A stretch of 64,000 nucleotides of DNA from Engraulis encrasicolus (Eukaryota; Chordata; Actinopteri; Clupeiformes; Engraulidae). Made by a program: the position numbers and the translations under genes. The notes beneath the pieces were generated by a model. That model was not told the DNA's origin. It was given only the letters and a program-made list of their open reading frames with translations, and did no database searches. The first letter of the stretch is position 1; each line of letters starts with the position of its first letter. Positions 36,898 to 50,268 of the stretch are shown piece by piece. The stretch lies in the NCBI RefSeq assembly GCF_034702125.1, contig NC_085876.1, positions 2,213,266 through 2,277,265 of the forward strand, read 5' to 3'.

Positions 36898-37851
36898 TGC
36901 TACCTTTGGTTGCGTTTCTGACTTTGTCAAGGTGGTTCTTTAAAAGCGAGTCGTAATAGGACAGTAACTCCAATGTCCCCAAGTAGTTACCATTGTGGAC
37001 ATCCCCTAATGTTTTTGTTTTGCCCCGAAAAGGCAAATTCCTGGATGGCAAGTGTAGAGTTACATTTAGGAGGCGTGTCAAAAGAGCAACATTTTTTTCA
37101 ATTTCTGACAGCATCTGGCTTTGTATGTGGTGGTCTACACCTTTTGCTGCAGTAATTGAGCACTGTAAATTTTTCCATTTTAAGTAACAATCACGGTGTG
37201 CCCTGTTGTTCTAATGGTTTGGTAGTTTGTTGTACATGCGACGCCATTTGACATCACACATTTTATATCCACATCCTCCCAGAGCGCTTTGAGAGGGCTT
37301 TTTAACTTCAGAGGCAAAAAGGACACATGGGATACAGAACAATCCATCTACACTCTCACTGTAAATTAGCCAATCCCTTTTAGTCTTTTCCCTGCCATTT
37401 GCTGCCTTTGTGTACCACAGGTACTCTGGAAAAGCTTTACCTTCAGGGTCTTTTGGAAATGGCTTTGAATCTGTAGTAGCCAATTTCCTCACGATACTAG
37501 TTCTGTCACTGTCCATGAGCTTTGCTGGCCACAACCCTGGATCAATTGATAGCAAATCCTCACTTTCAGACTGACAAACGTCCATTAACCCTGCCCCCTC
37601 CTGCTCTTCCTTACGCCGTGCTGCGCTGTCATCTGCACTGCTGGTCCTGCTATCTTCATCATGGTCTGATGAGGGGCTTGGCTCTGTAATAGTGATTTAA
37701 ATGGAATGTAGGTCAGTGATGCATGGAGGTTAATAAGCTAATACATGGTAATGTTAAATATATGCAGGTTACAGTTATGCATGCAAGTTAGTAATTCAAA
37801 TTAACTTCATAATTTATAGTTTGAAAAGTGTCACCATTCAAATAAGGGAAA

Positions 37852-38350
37852 CATCTTATTGTGAATAAATATGAAAGTGACAGTGATCTGTGCTATTTCC
37901 TCACCATCTGAACTGCTGGTCCTTGCCCTGTCCTCCTGCAAGTTAGATGCGTTCAAATTAACTCCATATTTTGTGGCTTTTAAAGTATAACCCATTGCCC
38001 CATAATGCACACCACCAGTGGCACGCTGCAATAGTCATTGAAAGGTTTATTACCATTGTACTACTCTACTATGATATAACAGAGAGCCTTTAGCAGAGGG
38101 CCTTTAGTAATGCACTATGACTTGGCCGTTGCCACTGTGAAAACAGCAAATTTATAATGCAGTGTTTTAAGAGGATTAAAAAAGAGATCCATCTTATTGT
38201 GAATAAATATGAAAGTGACAGTGATCTTCGCTATTTCCTCACCATCTGAACTGCTGGTCCTTGCCCTGTCCTCCTGCACTTCAGCACTGGTGTCTGGACT
38301 GGACGCTGCAACATCATGGCCTGATGTGGGGGCTGGCACTGTGTCAGGGA
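37852..38350. repeat. tandem duplication of an exon-like segment, ~338-bp offset
   Basis: 37852-37939 and 38190-38277 are near-identical, with weaker similarity to the left. On the minus strand both encode EDRARTSSSD followed by a GTGAGG donor. The second copy is preceded by APTSGHDVAASSPDTSAEVQ. The exon at 37600-37690 (EDSRTSSADD) is a third, more diverged version. It is the repeated acidic linker exon upstream of the hAT transposase. Confidence 0.7.
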
Positions 38351-38437
38351 TGTGGTTTAAGATGGGATTTAGCTAGATTTAGCATGGTGGCACATTTAGA
38401 TACATTGATAAAAAAAAAAGTTGAGCCAACTCAAAAT

Positions 38438-38523
38438 TTAAAAGTCAACCAATTTCACGGACTTTCTCAATTTGTTGTGCAGAACTTCATATTAAAAGTC
38501 AACCGATTTCACTGACTTTCTCA
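38438..38523. repeat. two-copy short tandem repeat before the gap
   Basis: AAAAGTCAACCAATTTCAC and AAAAGTCAACCGATTTCAC, each followed by GACTTTCTCAA, are 55 bp apart and run up to the gap. The gap may reflect a longer array. Confidence 0.6.
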
Positions 38524-38530
38524 AGTTTTT

Positions 38531-38630
38531 NNNNNNNNNNNNNNNNNNNNNNNNNNNNNNNNNNNNNNNNNNNNNNNNNNNNNNNNNNNNNNNNNNNNNN
38601 NNNNNNNNNNNNNNNNNNNNNNNNNNNNNN
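38531..38630. other. assembly gap, 100 N
   Basis: Exactly 100 N. The round length suggests a placeholder of unknown true size. Confidence 0.99.
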
Positions 38631-38710
38631 GAAGAGTGTGTGTGTGTGTGGTTAGAGAGCTTGTTGTGGTTGAGTCAACAACAGATAATGCAGTTCTGTG
38701 TCTGCATGTC

Positions 38711-38963
<253 letters not shown>

Positions 38964-39328
38964 TACTACAACACTGATAAGAAACAAACAGAGCCCATCT
39001 TTACAATAACACTGACAAAGCAGGCACATTCTCCATCCTTTTTTGGAATGGTTTGGCCCCGTCAGATTCTCTCCCTTCATCAGGTGTTTAAGTCTTTCAA
39101 ATCCCGACACACAACATACTTTTGCACTTTTTGTTAAGACTTAACTTTAGTGTTCACACAAATTGGCCATGTATGCAGGCTGATTACTTTCTCTATAAGT
39201 TAGAGGGAGAGAGAGGGTGACAGAGAGAGGGACAGAGACGATTCAAGCCTTGCCAGGCTACGCCCTGCTAGCGAAGCAACAACTTCGGCGTTGAAGATTA
39301 TTCTCTAATTCTCTGCCTTGAGGCCACT

Positions 39329-39559
39329 GAAACAAGTAGGGAATAGATCACACTCAATTTCTTCCTTTTTCCTTTTCTTCATATTCATGCATCGCAGGGT
39401 CAGACAGACGTTTCGGCTACAAACGCTTTCAACAGTGTACACTACCAGATCCTTCATCAATGGTTATACTCATGAAGGCTCTTGTAGCCGAAACGTCTGA
39501 AAAGAAAAGAAAAAGGAAAAAGAAGAAATTGAGTGTGATCTATTCTGTACTTGTTTGAT
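39329..39559. repeat. foldback repeat, ~75-bp arms
   Basis: Arms from AAACAAGTAGGGAATAGATC to CAGACGTTTCGGCTACA and its complement at 39480-39558, with an 80-bp loop. The GACGTTTCGGCTAC...CTTCATCAATG core resembles sequences common in vertebrate repeats, from memory. No target duplication is clear. Confidence 0.7.
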
Positions 39560-39676
39560 TACTTCAAAGACGCACCAATAATAAGGCAGAGCGCAGTGTG
39601 TGAAAGTTCACTGACACAAGATCTACAATACATCACAAATCAAAGGGTGGGTAAAGTGGAATGTATCTAATGGGAA

Positions 39677-40055
<379 letters not shown>

Positions 40056-40109
40056 AAAACCCTAGAGGACAGTCATACTCGTTTCGAGTGACCGCTGATG
40101 ATGATGGTG

Positions 40110-40320
40110 TGTGTGTGTGTGTGTGTGCATGTGTGTGTGTACAGGAGTATCTTTGCTGCTGTGCGACAGGCAGACTTCCATCAATCAATGGCGGCCTGTT
40201 ACCCATGATGCATCACTCATCTCCCACAGTCCTCTCTGCTGACGCTGCAGTTCCTCCTGCCAAGAGCCTTTGGCCAACCATCACACTCACATGCGCGCGC
40301 ACGCACTCACACACGGCGGA
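40110..40320. other. short TG tract and unique sequence
   Basis: TG run 40110-40141, then sequence with no recognised feature. Confidence 0.4.
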
Positions 40321-40463
40321 ATGGCAAAAAGTAGCTGCTCTCATGTTAGTTGAGCTTGTTGTTTAGTGTCCTATGTGTGTGTCAGTGGTGTCAGTCAAAA
40401 GTAATTGATTTAGAGCACATGTGTACAGTATGTATGTCTGTGGAGTGTAAATCTGTTTTGAAG

Positions 40464-40595
<132 letters not shown>

Positions 40596-40912
40596 AGACT
40601 CCCTGGTGACTCCAGTGTTGAAGGTGCTTCATAATTTAACATTGACCGCACTAGCTAGATTGACATAAAGTATGCCCAGTGTGCACGGATGTACAGTGCC
40701 CTCCATAATTATTGGCACCCCTGGTTAAGATGTGTTTTTTAGCTTCCAATTATTTTATTTTTTTTCTAAATAATATGGGACCTTAATGGAAAAAAAGAGA
40801 AAAATCCAACCTTCAATACAAGTGCATTTATTCAGTGGGGAAAAAATCCCACATAAAGAAATAATTATTTGACATCAAATAATGTGTGTCACAATTATTA
40901 GCACCCCTGGTG

Positions 40913-41105
40913 TTAATATTTTGTACAACCCCCTTTTGCCAACAAAACAGCACCTAATCTTCTCCTATAATGTTTCACAAGATGGGAAAAGACAGAAAGA
41001 GGGATCTTCAGCCATTCCTCTTTGCAGAATCTCTCTAAATCATCCAGAGACCTGGGTCCTCTCCTCTGTACTCTCCTCTTCAGCTCACCCCACAGGTTCT
41101 CCATA
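40913..41105 (-). pseudogene. Tc1 transposase, C-terminal part
   Basis: It begins inside the ATG of MENLWGELKRRVQRRG, whose glutamate is the last residue of the catalytic triad, and ends GGCTKY with a stop. It is the continuation of the gene at 46491-47311. Confidence 0.95.
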
Positions 41106-42286
41106 CACTGAAAAAAGAGGGAATGGCGGGTCTTTGAATTAACCTATATAAAGTAAATAGATGCAAAACAATTCATTAACATTCCTTGAGTAAACATGAT
41201 TTCATCAAATAAGGATAATGTGTTCTTGGAGACTGCTGAATTGGCATGTTTCTAATGCTTTGAATGAACATGATTAAGTTGTGTCTGGGGTGGCCTCCAG
41301 TCCTGAGGTGGCGCTAGTGCACCACTTTCTAAGACAAGAAGAAGCCGGAAAGTTTCAAGCCAGAGAATCGTTCGCCCACAGACCTGTGCGTTCGCCTCAG
41401 TCAGCCCGGTCCTACTCTTCAGTCTCATCTCGCTGGAATAGTGTTGTCCATGTGTGAAGATATACACGAAATTGAGTAAGTAACTGAAGTACTTTCATTT
41501 ATGGTGGGCGATGTACTACTGCTCTTGTGTCTTTTGTGTGTGGAAGCTGAGCTTAGACTCTACTACATTTACCCGCGCAGTGCTCTTTGCTTAGTAACAG
41601 GTGCACTGCAAACACATGCAGTTGGCTATGCCCCATGTCATTTTAGAAAAGAATGGAAAATATGTACATTTAGGATATTCAAAGGATGTAGTAAAAACTG
41701 CAATCTACAATCTAGCTGGTTATCTTCAGTTAATAGCTATATTTGCGCGGGAGGGTCTGATCCGTTAATGGGGGAGGGGTGGTGAGGGGTATGCACAGAA
41801 CTAGAACTTGATCGAACACGTTGCATGCTCACGAGAACAGAGGGCTGGCGTCGTTTCGGTGTGTTCATTTTAAGCCAAGTATTCTATTTTTAAAGTTTTC
41901 TTTTCTTATCCAACCCAGGTGTTTAATGCACACATGCACTTGTGGTCTTAACCGAAGATTAATGAAATGTAAGCTTTCCTGCACACGAAGTCAAAGAACA
42001 ACCGACCTAGATAGAGTGCATATAACCTGAATTTAAACTTTGCACAGGGAATTGGATGAAACATGTGGGAATAGTATCCTATTTATTGAAGTGCATATCA
42101 CTTTTTTTTTAGTTGCACTTATGGTGCAATGCAAAGCATGCACTGCCTTATCTCGTTTTACTTTGCCTATATCTTCCTCTTTTAAGTGGAGCATTGTTTA
42201 CAAGTAGCCTAGTTTACAGAATGCATGCTCCTCATTCACGAATCCTGTGCTGTTTATTAAATGCTTAACCTCACCAATTCCTTCTT

Positions 42287-42310
42287 TCTTTCTTTCTTTC
42301 TTTCTTTAAG
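42287..42310. repeat. (CTTT)n microsatellite
   Basis: Six tetramer units, serving as the pyrimidine tract of the exon 2 acceptor. Confidence 0.85.
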
Positions 42311-42609
42311 GACTTCTGCTGCACTGTTCGAAGTCTGTAAGGTAAGACATTCAATGCTGATTGTCTATAAGGTTTTTATATTGTTTTTATATTGTGTGTG
42401 TGTGTGGGGCTTTTCCCTAATGTTTATGATTTGTCAATCCTTTGGGCTCTTTATGCCTTTTCAGATCAGTGCTGAATTCAAAAGAATAACCACAGTTCCC
42501 CTGCAATCCAAGCAACTGTTGCTGAATTGGCTGATGTAAGTTTCTGTATTTTTTGCCTGTCTACTTGATGGTTCCTGAGCAGAAAGCCTTTTTTACTATT
42601 GAGTTACAC

Positions 42610-43105
42610 CCATGCATGTTAAAACCCCATAGAGAGGATCATGATCTGCCTTAGTAGTCATGGTACCAGTACATTCATATGCATGTTTCTTTTGGTGGCA
42701 GTCAGCTTCCCAATGTTGATGCCATTCATAGAATCCCAAAACAAATCAGTCCCACCACCATTTTTGACCGTAAACATGGGACTATTTTCTTTATACGTCT
42801 CCCTTGGCTACTATCACACATGCTTGAAACAATATAAAGCAAATGTGTTCATCATGGTTTCATCAGAGACAAACAGACTTCAGATATGGATTGCTGGAAC
42901 CATGTCCTGTGGTCTGATGACACCAACATGAACACATTTTTTCGGATGGTGTCAAGCATGTGTGATCTTAACCAAGTGAGTAGTACAAAGTAAACTGTCC
43001 CATGCTCATGGTCAAGAAGTGGTAGTGGGACAGACATGGTTTTAGGCTGGATGCATGGCGTCAATATTGGAAATCTGAATTTCTCCAACATGTACCATGA
43101 CAATT
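42610..43105. repeat. inverted pair of Tc1-transposase fragments
   Basis: Two arms of about 240 bp face each other (CAGATCATGAT at both outer ends). The right arm reads WNHVLWSDDTNMNTFF on the plus strand, which is the D1 region of a Tc1 transposase. The left arm is its diverged complement. It is a palindromic Tc1 derivative, older than the Tc1 around it. Confidence 0.75.
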
Positions 43106-43134
43106 GAAGCAGATCATGATACAGTCTGTGATTT

Positions 43135-43290
43135 TAAAGGCGCAGAGAGTGATTTTTTTAAGTAGTTTATTTCCAGAACTCATGCTGCACAGGTTACAAA
43201 TGTTCTCCTTTTCTTTCTTTCTTTCTTTCTTTCTTTCTTTTTTTTCTTTCTTTCTTTCTTCTTTCTTTCTTTCTTTCTTTCTTTCTTCAT
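43135..43290. repeat. truncated MITE fragment and (CTTT)n
   Basis: TTTTAAAGGCGCAGAGAGTG and TTTATTTCCAGAACTCATGC match the left end of the MITE at 49522. A CTTT microsatellite (43212-43286) follows. Confidence 0.65.
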
Positions 43291-44561
43291 TTCATTAAGT
43301 TGTACAAGATGCACCATTTCTGAGGACTTCTGGCACAGTGGCCTGCACTGTTCAAAGTTTGCAAGGTAAGACATTCAATTCGGATTGTCTTAAATGTTTT
43401 GATTTGTGAATTACAGCATTTTATCTCCTTTCTTGAATGTGTGTGTGGCTTTCTCCTAATGTTAATGATTTGATTGTTAAATCCTTTGGGCTCTTTATGT
43501 CTTTTCAGATCAGTGCTGAATTGAAAAGAATCACCACAGTCCCACTGCAATGCCCTGCACTGTTCCAAGTCCACAAGGTAAAGCATTCACTTTGGCCACA
43601 ACCCTACCCAGTGCACCTTAACAACTTGACTCCTGCTTTAAATTAGCTGTTACCTGAAAGGGGGTGACTAAATATTCCAGTGGTATAAGGAGCTGCTTCT
43701 CGAATTTTTATATTTAAATTTTGTCGTACTCTGACCAGTGAATATTAGATTATTGCTTAGTACTAGAATTGGAGTTATCTGAGACAAGATGATCTGATCT
43801 GAGAAGTTTGATGACTACCTCCCTGGTGTTCCCACGCTCAGTGTGGAGTGTGACACTAGTTAGTTTGTATGCATTGTGCTATGCTCAACATGACATTGAG
43901 AGGCTTCAGTTGAAAGTGAGCAAGCTATCCCACGGTTTCCTTATTCCAATACACTTACTACACAATGCATGTGCAGCTAAACAAAAAGAAATATTAATAT
44001 CTTCTATGTAGAAACAAAATGAACACTACTATGAAGTGTATAATATCTCAGAGCACTTTGTTGACACATGTTTTTCTCTCTGATGGGTGGGGTGGGGGGG
44101 GTAGAAATCAGAGTCCACAGAGTGCACCAGCTGTGTTACGCTTTTCATTATATTGCCCATTGTATGTCTGCCTAGAATATTGCATGTTTTATTTTTAATC
44201 ACTTAAGTTATCAGGGAAACGTATTGAGATGGGGAAAACTGTAATAACTTCTTATTTCAGCCCCATGACAGATAAGCCCTGCATGCCATATTACTGCACG
44301 CATGCACAAACGCCAGAGAGGTTCTCAATTCATCTCAGATCAGAGAATATCAGAGAGCAGAGAAATGCAGTAGACTTTTCCTTCAAAGTCTCCTCGCAAG
44401 GAACAGTATATATCGTACCTGTATATGCATAATGAAACTTGTTCTCTTAATTGAGACGAACTGATCCTTACATCTCTGTGCTCTGAAACACCTTAAATAG
44501 AGGATTGGCATCACTGATTGTCTACTACAAGCCCCTTGTAGGTCCCAGCCAAGGACACAGT

Positions 44562-44740
44562 AGACCTGGGGTGTTGTTCCATATGAGAGTGAACTTTTTT
44601 CATTGGCCTGGGCCCACTGGTATTCCTGTGACACACCAAGGTTCATGTCAAAGTCTTGTCATGCTATGCAATGATCTTGCAGGCCATATAAAATTACTTC
44701 ATGGGTCACAATTGGCCCTGGGTTTGAGTTTGACATCCCT
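44562..44740. mobile_element. hAT-like remnant
   Basis: The right end reads GGCCCTGGGTTTGAGTTTGA, then CATCCCTG, the usual end of Charlie-like hAT elements. The left end (CTGGGGTGTTGTTCC) is poorly preserved and no duplication is seen. Confidence 0.45.
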
Positions 44741-45469
44741 GCAGAATGAAGGCAACTACACAGCTTTGGCTCTGGTATTTGACAACCTCAGGCCAATTCA
44801 CACCAGCGTTAAATCATCATCCAGGTCCCACATCAGAATTACAACTGAGAATCTTGACAGTGGAACAGAGGACATGCTTTGGACTTTGCACTAACCTACT
44901 GCCCAGCTTAATGTTGATTTATTTGTTAATTCAAATGGCTTGGTTAATTTGTGTTTATTTACTTTTGTCTGTGTTGAATAGGTCATGGATGAAGTTGCCG
45001 TAGACGAAGCAATTGAAGACATCACTATTGGAATCTGCTCTGACAGAAGATTGGGCATCCCACCCAAAGGACATTGTCAGTTTTAGTGTATGTCTGTCAC
45101 ACACGTGACACCCAATCGGAAAGGACTCTTTTTTTTCAGCAACTAAAAAACAGCAGTTATTTTTGTTTCTTTAAGTGAAATGTACCTTTTTTCTAGAGAT
45201 CAATTTGCTTGTATGCACTTCCAGCTCCTTGCTGGTTTAAGAATAGTACTTGAGTGTGCATATGTTTTGTACATACTGTGTTGATTTTGACCCAAACTAA
45301 AGACAAACAAAATACCAAGACTAGACTTAAATAAGACTGGGTAATAACACAAATGTGGTCCACAAAGAGGACAACCAAATGAATGGTGGACTGCCAGATG
45401 CACGCGCACATGCATACAGTATACGCGCATGAACGCACACACGCACACCTACAAGTGTGGACTAATGCA

Positions 45470-45754
45470 CTTAGTAATAAACACTAAGTAATAAACGAAA
45501 ATGTGTTAGTATGACCAAAGTTCAGTAAGTTTACTAAAAATCTGTATTTCTAGAAATTCAAAATGACAGCCAGTGGAGAAGATTCCTCTCTTTCCTCCTC
45601 CCCCTTTCATGTATGGAAAGAGCAATTTCCCCAGTCATAACGACAACTTAAAGTTTGGTGGTGGTAAATATTCATGAAAAATGCAACATTTGTGCATGGG
45701 CAGCATGAAATCTCAAAATAAACTACTGAAAATAATACACAGTGCACCTTTAAA
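45470..45754 (-). mobile_element. copy of the 49522 MITE family
   Basis: Ends ACACAGTGCACCTTTAAAG. Its body (GTATTTCTAGAAATTCAAAATG, CCAGTCATAA, GTAAATATTCATGAAAAATG, GGGCAGCATGAA) matches the complement of 49522-49750. The far end is truncated. Confidence 0.75.
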
Positions 45755-46417
45755 GCGAATTGGACTTTCTTTTTGTTCACAGACTCTGCTCGTTGTATTT
45801 CCTGCTCGTTGATTGGTCTAAGAGTAGCAGTTATTTGTGACTGTCCTTATGTTTTGTATATCTGTGTGCATTTTACATGCGTACAGTGAAAGTCAATACA
45901 TTTAATCACAGAATTCTTACTCCTTTTTTTGTTTTTGTTTGCACATGCCTGTACATCAAATTGTGATCTGCAATGCATTTGTATAGCCTAGACCTAATAT
46001 TTTTACCATATTTTTTATTTTTTATTTATTTATTTATTTTTTGGGGGGGAGGGGTGGATTGAGACTAAAGAATCATGTTACTGAAATGTAGCTGTATGCA
46101 TGATTCCATCACCTTCAATAAACATGAAAAAAATACTTTCAAACTATGTCAAAGTTTTGTGTTCTTCCAACATATTTTCTGGTTAATGGAATACCAATTA
46201 ATTGTTTAGGATTAAGGTGATTTCATCACCTCTGATTTAGGTGAAAAAAACATTTTGTGACAATTTAAAAAAATCACATTGTTCCAACACATTTTTATGA
46301 GGCTGGAACATGAATAAGTTGTGTTAGGTTGAGGTGATCCAATCACCTCCGTTTAAGGTGATAAAATCACTTAAACCTTACACAATAAATATAGGGGAAG
46401 AAATCATGTTGACCTTA

Positions 46418-47344
<927 letters not shown>

Positions 47345-47698
47345 TCACGTCATATTTAGACCCCAGGGAAACAGGAAGTGATGAATTACTAATTAAATGT
47401 TCCTACATACTCTGGTAAACTTTGTAAACTACTGTAGAAATGACAGAAATGCTTCAATTATATTTATTTCCTGGGAATTGTTAAGGGTGCCAATAATTGT
47501 GGAACAGGTGATTTAATGAAAAATAATTATTTTTTAGTCAGGGATTTTTTTTATTTTCTTACAATTCATTTGAGTTGAAGGCTACATTTTCCTACAATTT
47601 TCAGTGTGACAGTATTCTTCTGCAATAAACACTGAATTTATTTTAAGGCTTTTAACACATCTCAACCAGGGGTGCCAATAATTATGGAGGGCACTGTA

Positions 47699-47878
47699 TT
47701 TGTGTGTGGGTGAATAGGTTGTGTGGAGGTGTCTTGAGTGTGTGTGAGTGACAGACCCAGGCCTGCAGCAAGGACAGCTTAACAAGGACGTTTCTCCAGT
47801 CTGGCACTGTGATAGAGGAAATTAAATTTTATTGCACAGTCTCTTTCTCTCCCTCTGTCAGCTGAACATAGTAAGTGA
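47699..47878. other. no gene recognised
   Basis: TG-rich then CT-rich spacer between two elements. Confidence 0.4.
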
Positions 47879-48144
47879 CAGGGGCGTCGGCAGGCCTATT
47901 TTACAGGAGCACGTGCCAATATTGATTTGCTGTGACCCGGTATGAGTTTCACGAAAGAAAAAGAAAAAACCGTTGCTACCTTTTAGTTTAAGAATTTAGC
48001 TTAAGTTTGGCACACGGAGTAATCTACAGAATGCGCGCATGCACTATTGCGATAATATTATTAATTTACAAGCTTTTTTAAATAAATAACAGCAAAAAAG
48101 ATCACTTGGTGCCCTGTACAGCATTAGGTCAGCCGACGCCCCTG
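47879..48144. mobile_element. 266-bp hAT-like MITE
   Basis: Starts CAGGGGCGTCGGCAGGCC and ends with the complement of CAGGGGCGTCGGCTGACC. Flanks GTAAGTGA and TGTACATA do not match, so the duplication has decayed or the insertion was followed by rearrangement. Non-coding. Confidence 0.7.
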
Positions 48145-48402
48145 TGTACATATGGAATGCGGCATGAAGGAAAGGCTTTACAGATCAATAGCAGAACAAA
48201 GAGGCATAGATGCTGCTTCAGCTTTCCATTTAAAACAAAACTGCCGCATGTCACCAGCACAGTCACACTAACAAACACTTAAAATGAATTTCCACAGATA
48301 TTCTCAACACTTGTTGAGAGAGAGAGAGAGAGAGAGGGAGAGAGAGGGATATGAAATTAATTTCCTGACCCTGTCCTCAATGCTGCCTGAGCAAAGTGTG
48401 CG

Positions 48403-48487
48403 TGTGTGTGTTTATTAGTCTGGCTGCCTTTCTGTCTGTCAGGCCCATTCACTAGGTAGCCACTTCTATTACCCTTGCTGTCCTGGA

Positions 48488-48492
<5 letters not shown>
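48403..48492 (-). repeat. interspersed repeat between TG/CA tracts, copy B
   Basis: Complement of the unit at 38735-38862 (CAGGCCCATTCACTAGGTAG, TGCTGTCCTGGACACACAC). Confidence 0.75.
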
Positions 48493-48836
<344 letters not shown>

Positions 48837-49036
48837 TGAGTGCAATTGCCAAATCAAATCCACAGTTTTAAGGTGGGAGGTCCTGTGACACAAATGTTTT
48901 TTTTTGGATCAGTGTTAATGTCACACCTGTCGGAACGAAAATGGTGATCTCTTTCGCTTTCTCAGCAAGGAAACAGTTCAACAAAGAAAATGTCACTACA
49001 AAAATAAGTCAAGAAAGACTTGTTTTAGAGACTTGT

Positions 49037-49039
<3 letters not shown>

Positions 49040-49120
<81 letters not shown>
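49040..49120. repeat. (GT)n microsatellite
   Basis: About 40 GT units. Confidence 0.97.
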
Positions 49121-49124
<4 letters not shown>

Positions 49125-49521
49125 TTTCCAGCAGAACCAAACTGAGCCTTAAACACACACATGAACCCACAGGGCAAAGAGAGAGAGATGTTTTGTATGG
49201 TAGGTCATCAGTGATTTTCTAACAAATAGCCTACCTGTTGCAAAGGCCACAAAATGTGAATCAATAAAACAAAGATTGCTGCCATAATGTTGGATCTCAT
49301 GCCCTGTGCCAGTGTGTGCACTTGCCTACCTACCTGTGTGTGTATGTGTGTGTGTGTGTTAAATGTGAGATTTCATTGAGCTTTGTGTGTTATACAAGTA
49401 ATTGAAGAAAATGGCTCGGATAGTGAAACTGAGGAAACCTACAACTGAGAATGATGCAAGATGGTTGATCAGTCCTGCTGAGTTACATTTCATAGAACAG
49501 TGAATTTTATCCTTTTTCTCT
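49121..49521. other. no gene recognised
   Basis: Unique-looking; short TG run at 49336-49360. Confidence 0.4.
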
Positions 49522-49859
49522 TAAAGGTGCACCGTGAATTTTTTTGTACAGTTGTTTATTTCCTGAATTCATGCTGCCCATTCAAAAATGTTACCTATTT
49601 GATGAATACTTACCACCTCCACCAAGTTGAAAGTATTCATTATGACTGGGTAAATTGCACTTCATACATGACCCACCATTTTGAATTTCCAGAAATACAC
49701 ATTCTTAGCTGCAAAACGTACTGTACTTTGGTTATACTAAATATTGTTTCATAAAATATTCATGAAAAGATCACATTTGGTAATAGGTAGCACAGTTTCA
49801 ATGAGCTGCATAGTTGCAGTACCCATTCTGGCCACATTCTACACAGTGCACCTTTAAAG
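49522..49859. mobile_element. 338-bp MITE with TTAAAGGTGCAC ends
   Basis: Left CTTAAAGGTGCACCGTG, right CACAGTGCACCTTTAAAG. Both ends read the same inverted sequence for about 16 bp. Other copies lie at 45470-45754 and 43135. This family is common in teleosts as I recall. No certain duplication. Confidence 0.75.
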
Positions 49860-50268
49860 CCCCCCAAAATAAGCCCCGCCCAAACCCAAACTTCTAATAC
49901 ATGTATATATGCACTAAAAATGATGGAAGTGATTTATTACAATGACTCTTGCTCGAGACATTAATCAATAACTTAATGACTTTACATGGGGAAAGAATTA
50001 TGTTTTAATTTGGTTTTGGCCTAATCATAATGTTTGCAAGCACAATTTGGTCACAACCTCAACGCAGACAAAATTCTGCGGACCTGCTGTAATCTCTGGT
50101 GCTCCTGGTTAAGAACTACTGCCATGTTTACCTCCCAAGAATTATTGCTGGAACAATAGAGCTTGATCCAAATTTCCGCCTGCAGTATCAAGATGAGTAC
50201 TTTGATGGCGATTTTGTTAATTTCACCTCTGATGTTCCAGAAAAGGGAACCTTAATATGACAGTGTCG
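49860..50268. other. no gene recognised
   Basis: AT-rich. A short open frame around 50110-50255 (GTTTACCTCCCAAGAATTAT...) has no recognised domain. Confidence 0.35.

Larger units (their letters stand above)
32914..37698 (-). pseudogene. hAT transposase (TTF/ZMYM1-like), split by two transposons
   Basis: Read on the minus strand and skipping the insertions, this is the N-terminal and middle part of a hAT transposase. An acidic lead-in (from an acceptor near 37695, SPSSDHDEDSRTSS) precedes the TTF-type zinc-finger region (DPGLWPAKLMD...FPEYLWYTKAANGREKTKRD...GLFCIPCVLF). Then come LLTRLLNVTLHLPSRNLPFR and NGNYLGTLELLSYYDSLLK, the break by the long-TIR element, LTHYLSSDSQNELIQLCAKR, the break by the inner hAT, and ILKEREDAIYYSIICDATPD...EWQITERFIEF...MIENMLKELGIDIS. 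There is an in-frame TAG at 37211-37213 (NH*NNRAHRD). The C-terminal half, including the dimerisation block, is deleted. The frame is restored exactly when each insertion and one duplication copy are ignored. Confidence 0.88.
32847..38530 (-). mobile_element. outer hAT element carrying two nested insertions; right end not seen
   Basis: The left end CAGGGGCGCCGCCAGGAATT followed by TTGGGCCC is a typical hAT terminus; the left flank is ACTAGGTC. Inside, on the minus strand, is a hAT transposase gene lacking its C-terminal half, which joins directly to the terminal sequence near 32914. A second hAT (33176-34560) and a long-TIR element (34637-36897) are inserted in it. The right terminus was not found before the gap at 38531 and may lie in it, so the end coordinate is only a limit. 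Confidence 0.75.
41450..45086 (+). pseudogene. SAMD3-like second gene of a transposon, partial and rearranged
   Basis: A plausible spliced frame: exon 1 41450-41475 (MCEDIHEIE, donor GTAAGT); exon 2 42311-42341 after a CTTT-rich acceptor (TSAALFEVCK); exon 3 42465-42535 (ISAEFKRITTVPLQSKQLLL, donor GTAAGT), in frame throughout. Duplicated pieces follow at 43339-43365 and 43509-43577 (ISAELKRITTVPLQ... fused to a FQVHK exon-2 end). A terminal exon at 44982-45086 reads VMDEVAVDEAIEDITIGICS and closes at TAG. The EFKRITTVPLQSK stretch recalls multi-copy fish proteins annotated as SAMD3-like. That recall is unverified. The middle of the usual protein is missing. The biochemical role is unknown. 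Confidence 0.5.

Noticed and set aside
36656..37114. Single 152-codon open frame spanning the long-TIR element edge
   Set aside because: It is a chance fusion of the hAT transposase (to KGS) with inverted-repeat sequence of the inserted element. Only the first part is coding in origin.
47879..48144. 8-bp target duplication for the CAGGGGCGTCGGC element
   Set aside because: Inverted ends are clear, but the flanks GTAAGTGA and TGTACATA do not match, so no duplication is claimed.
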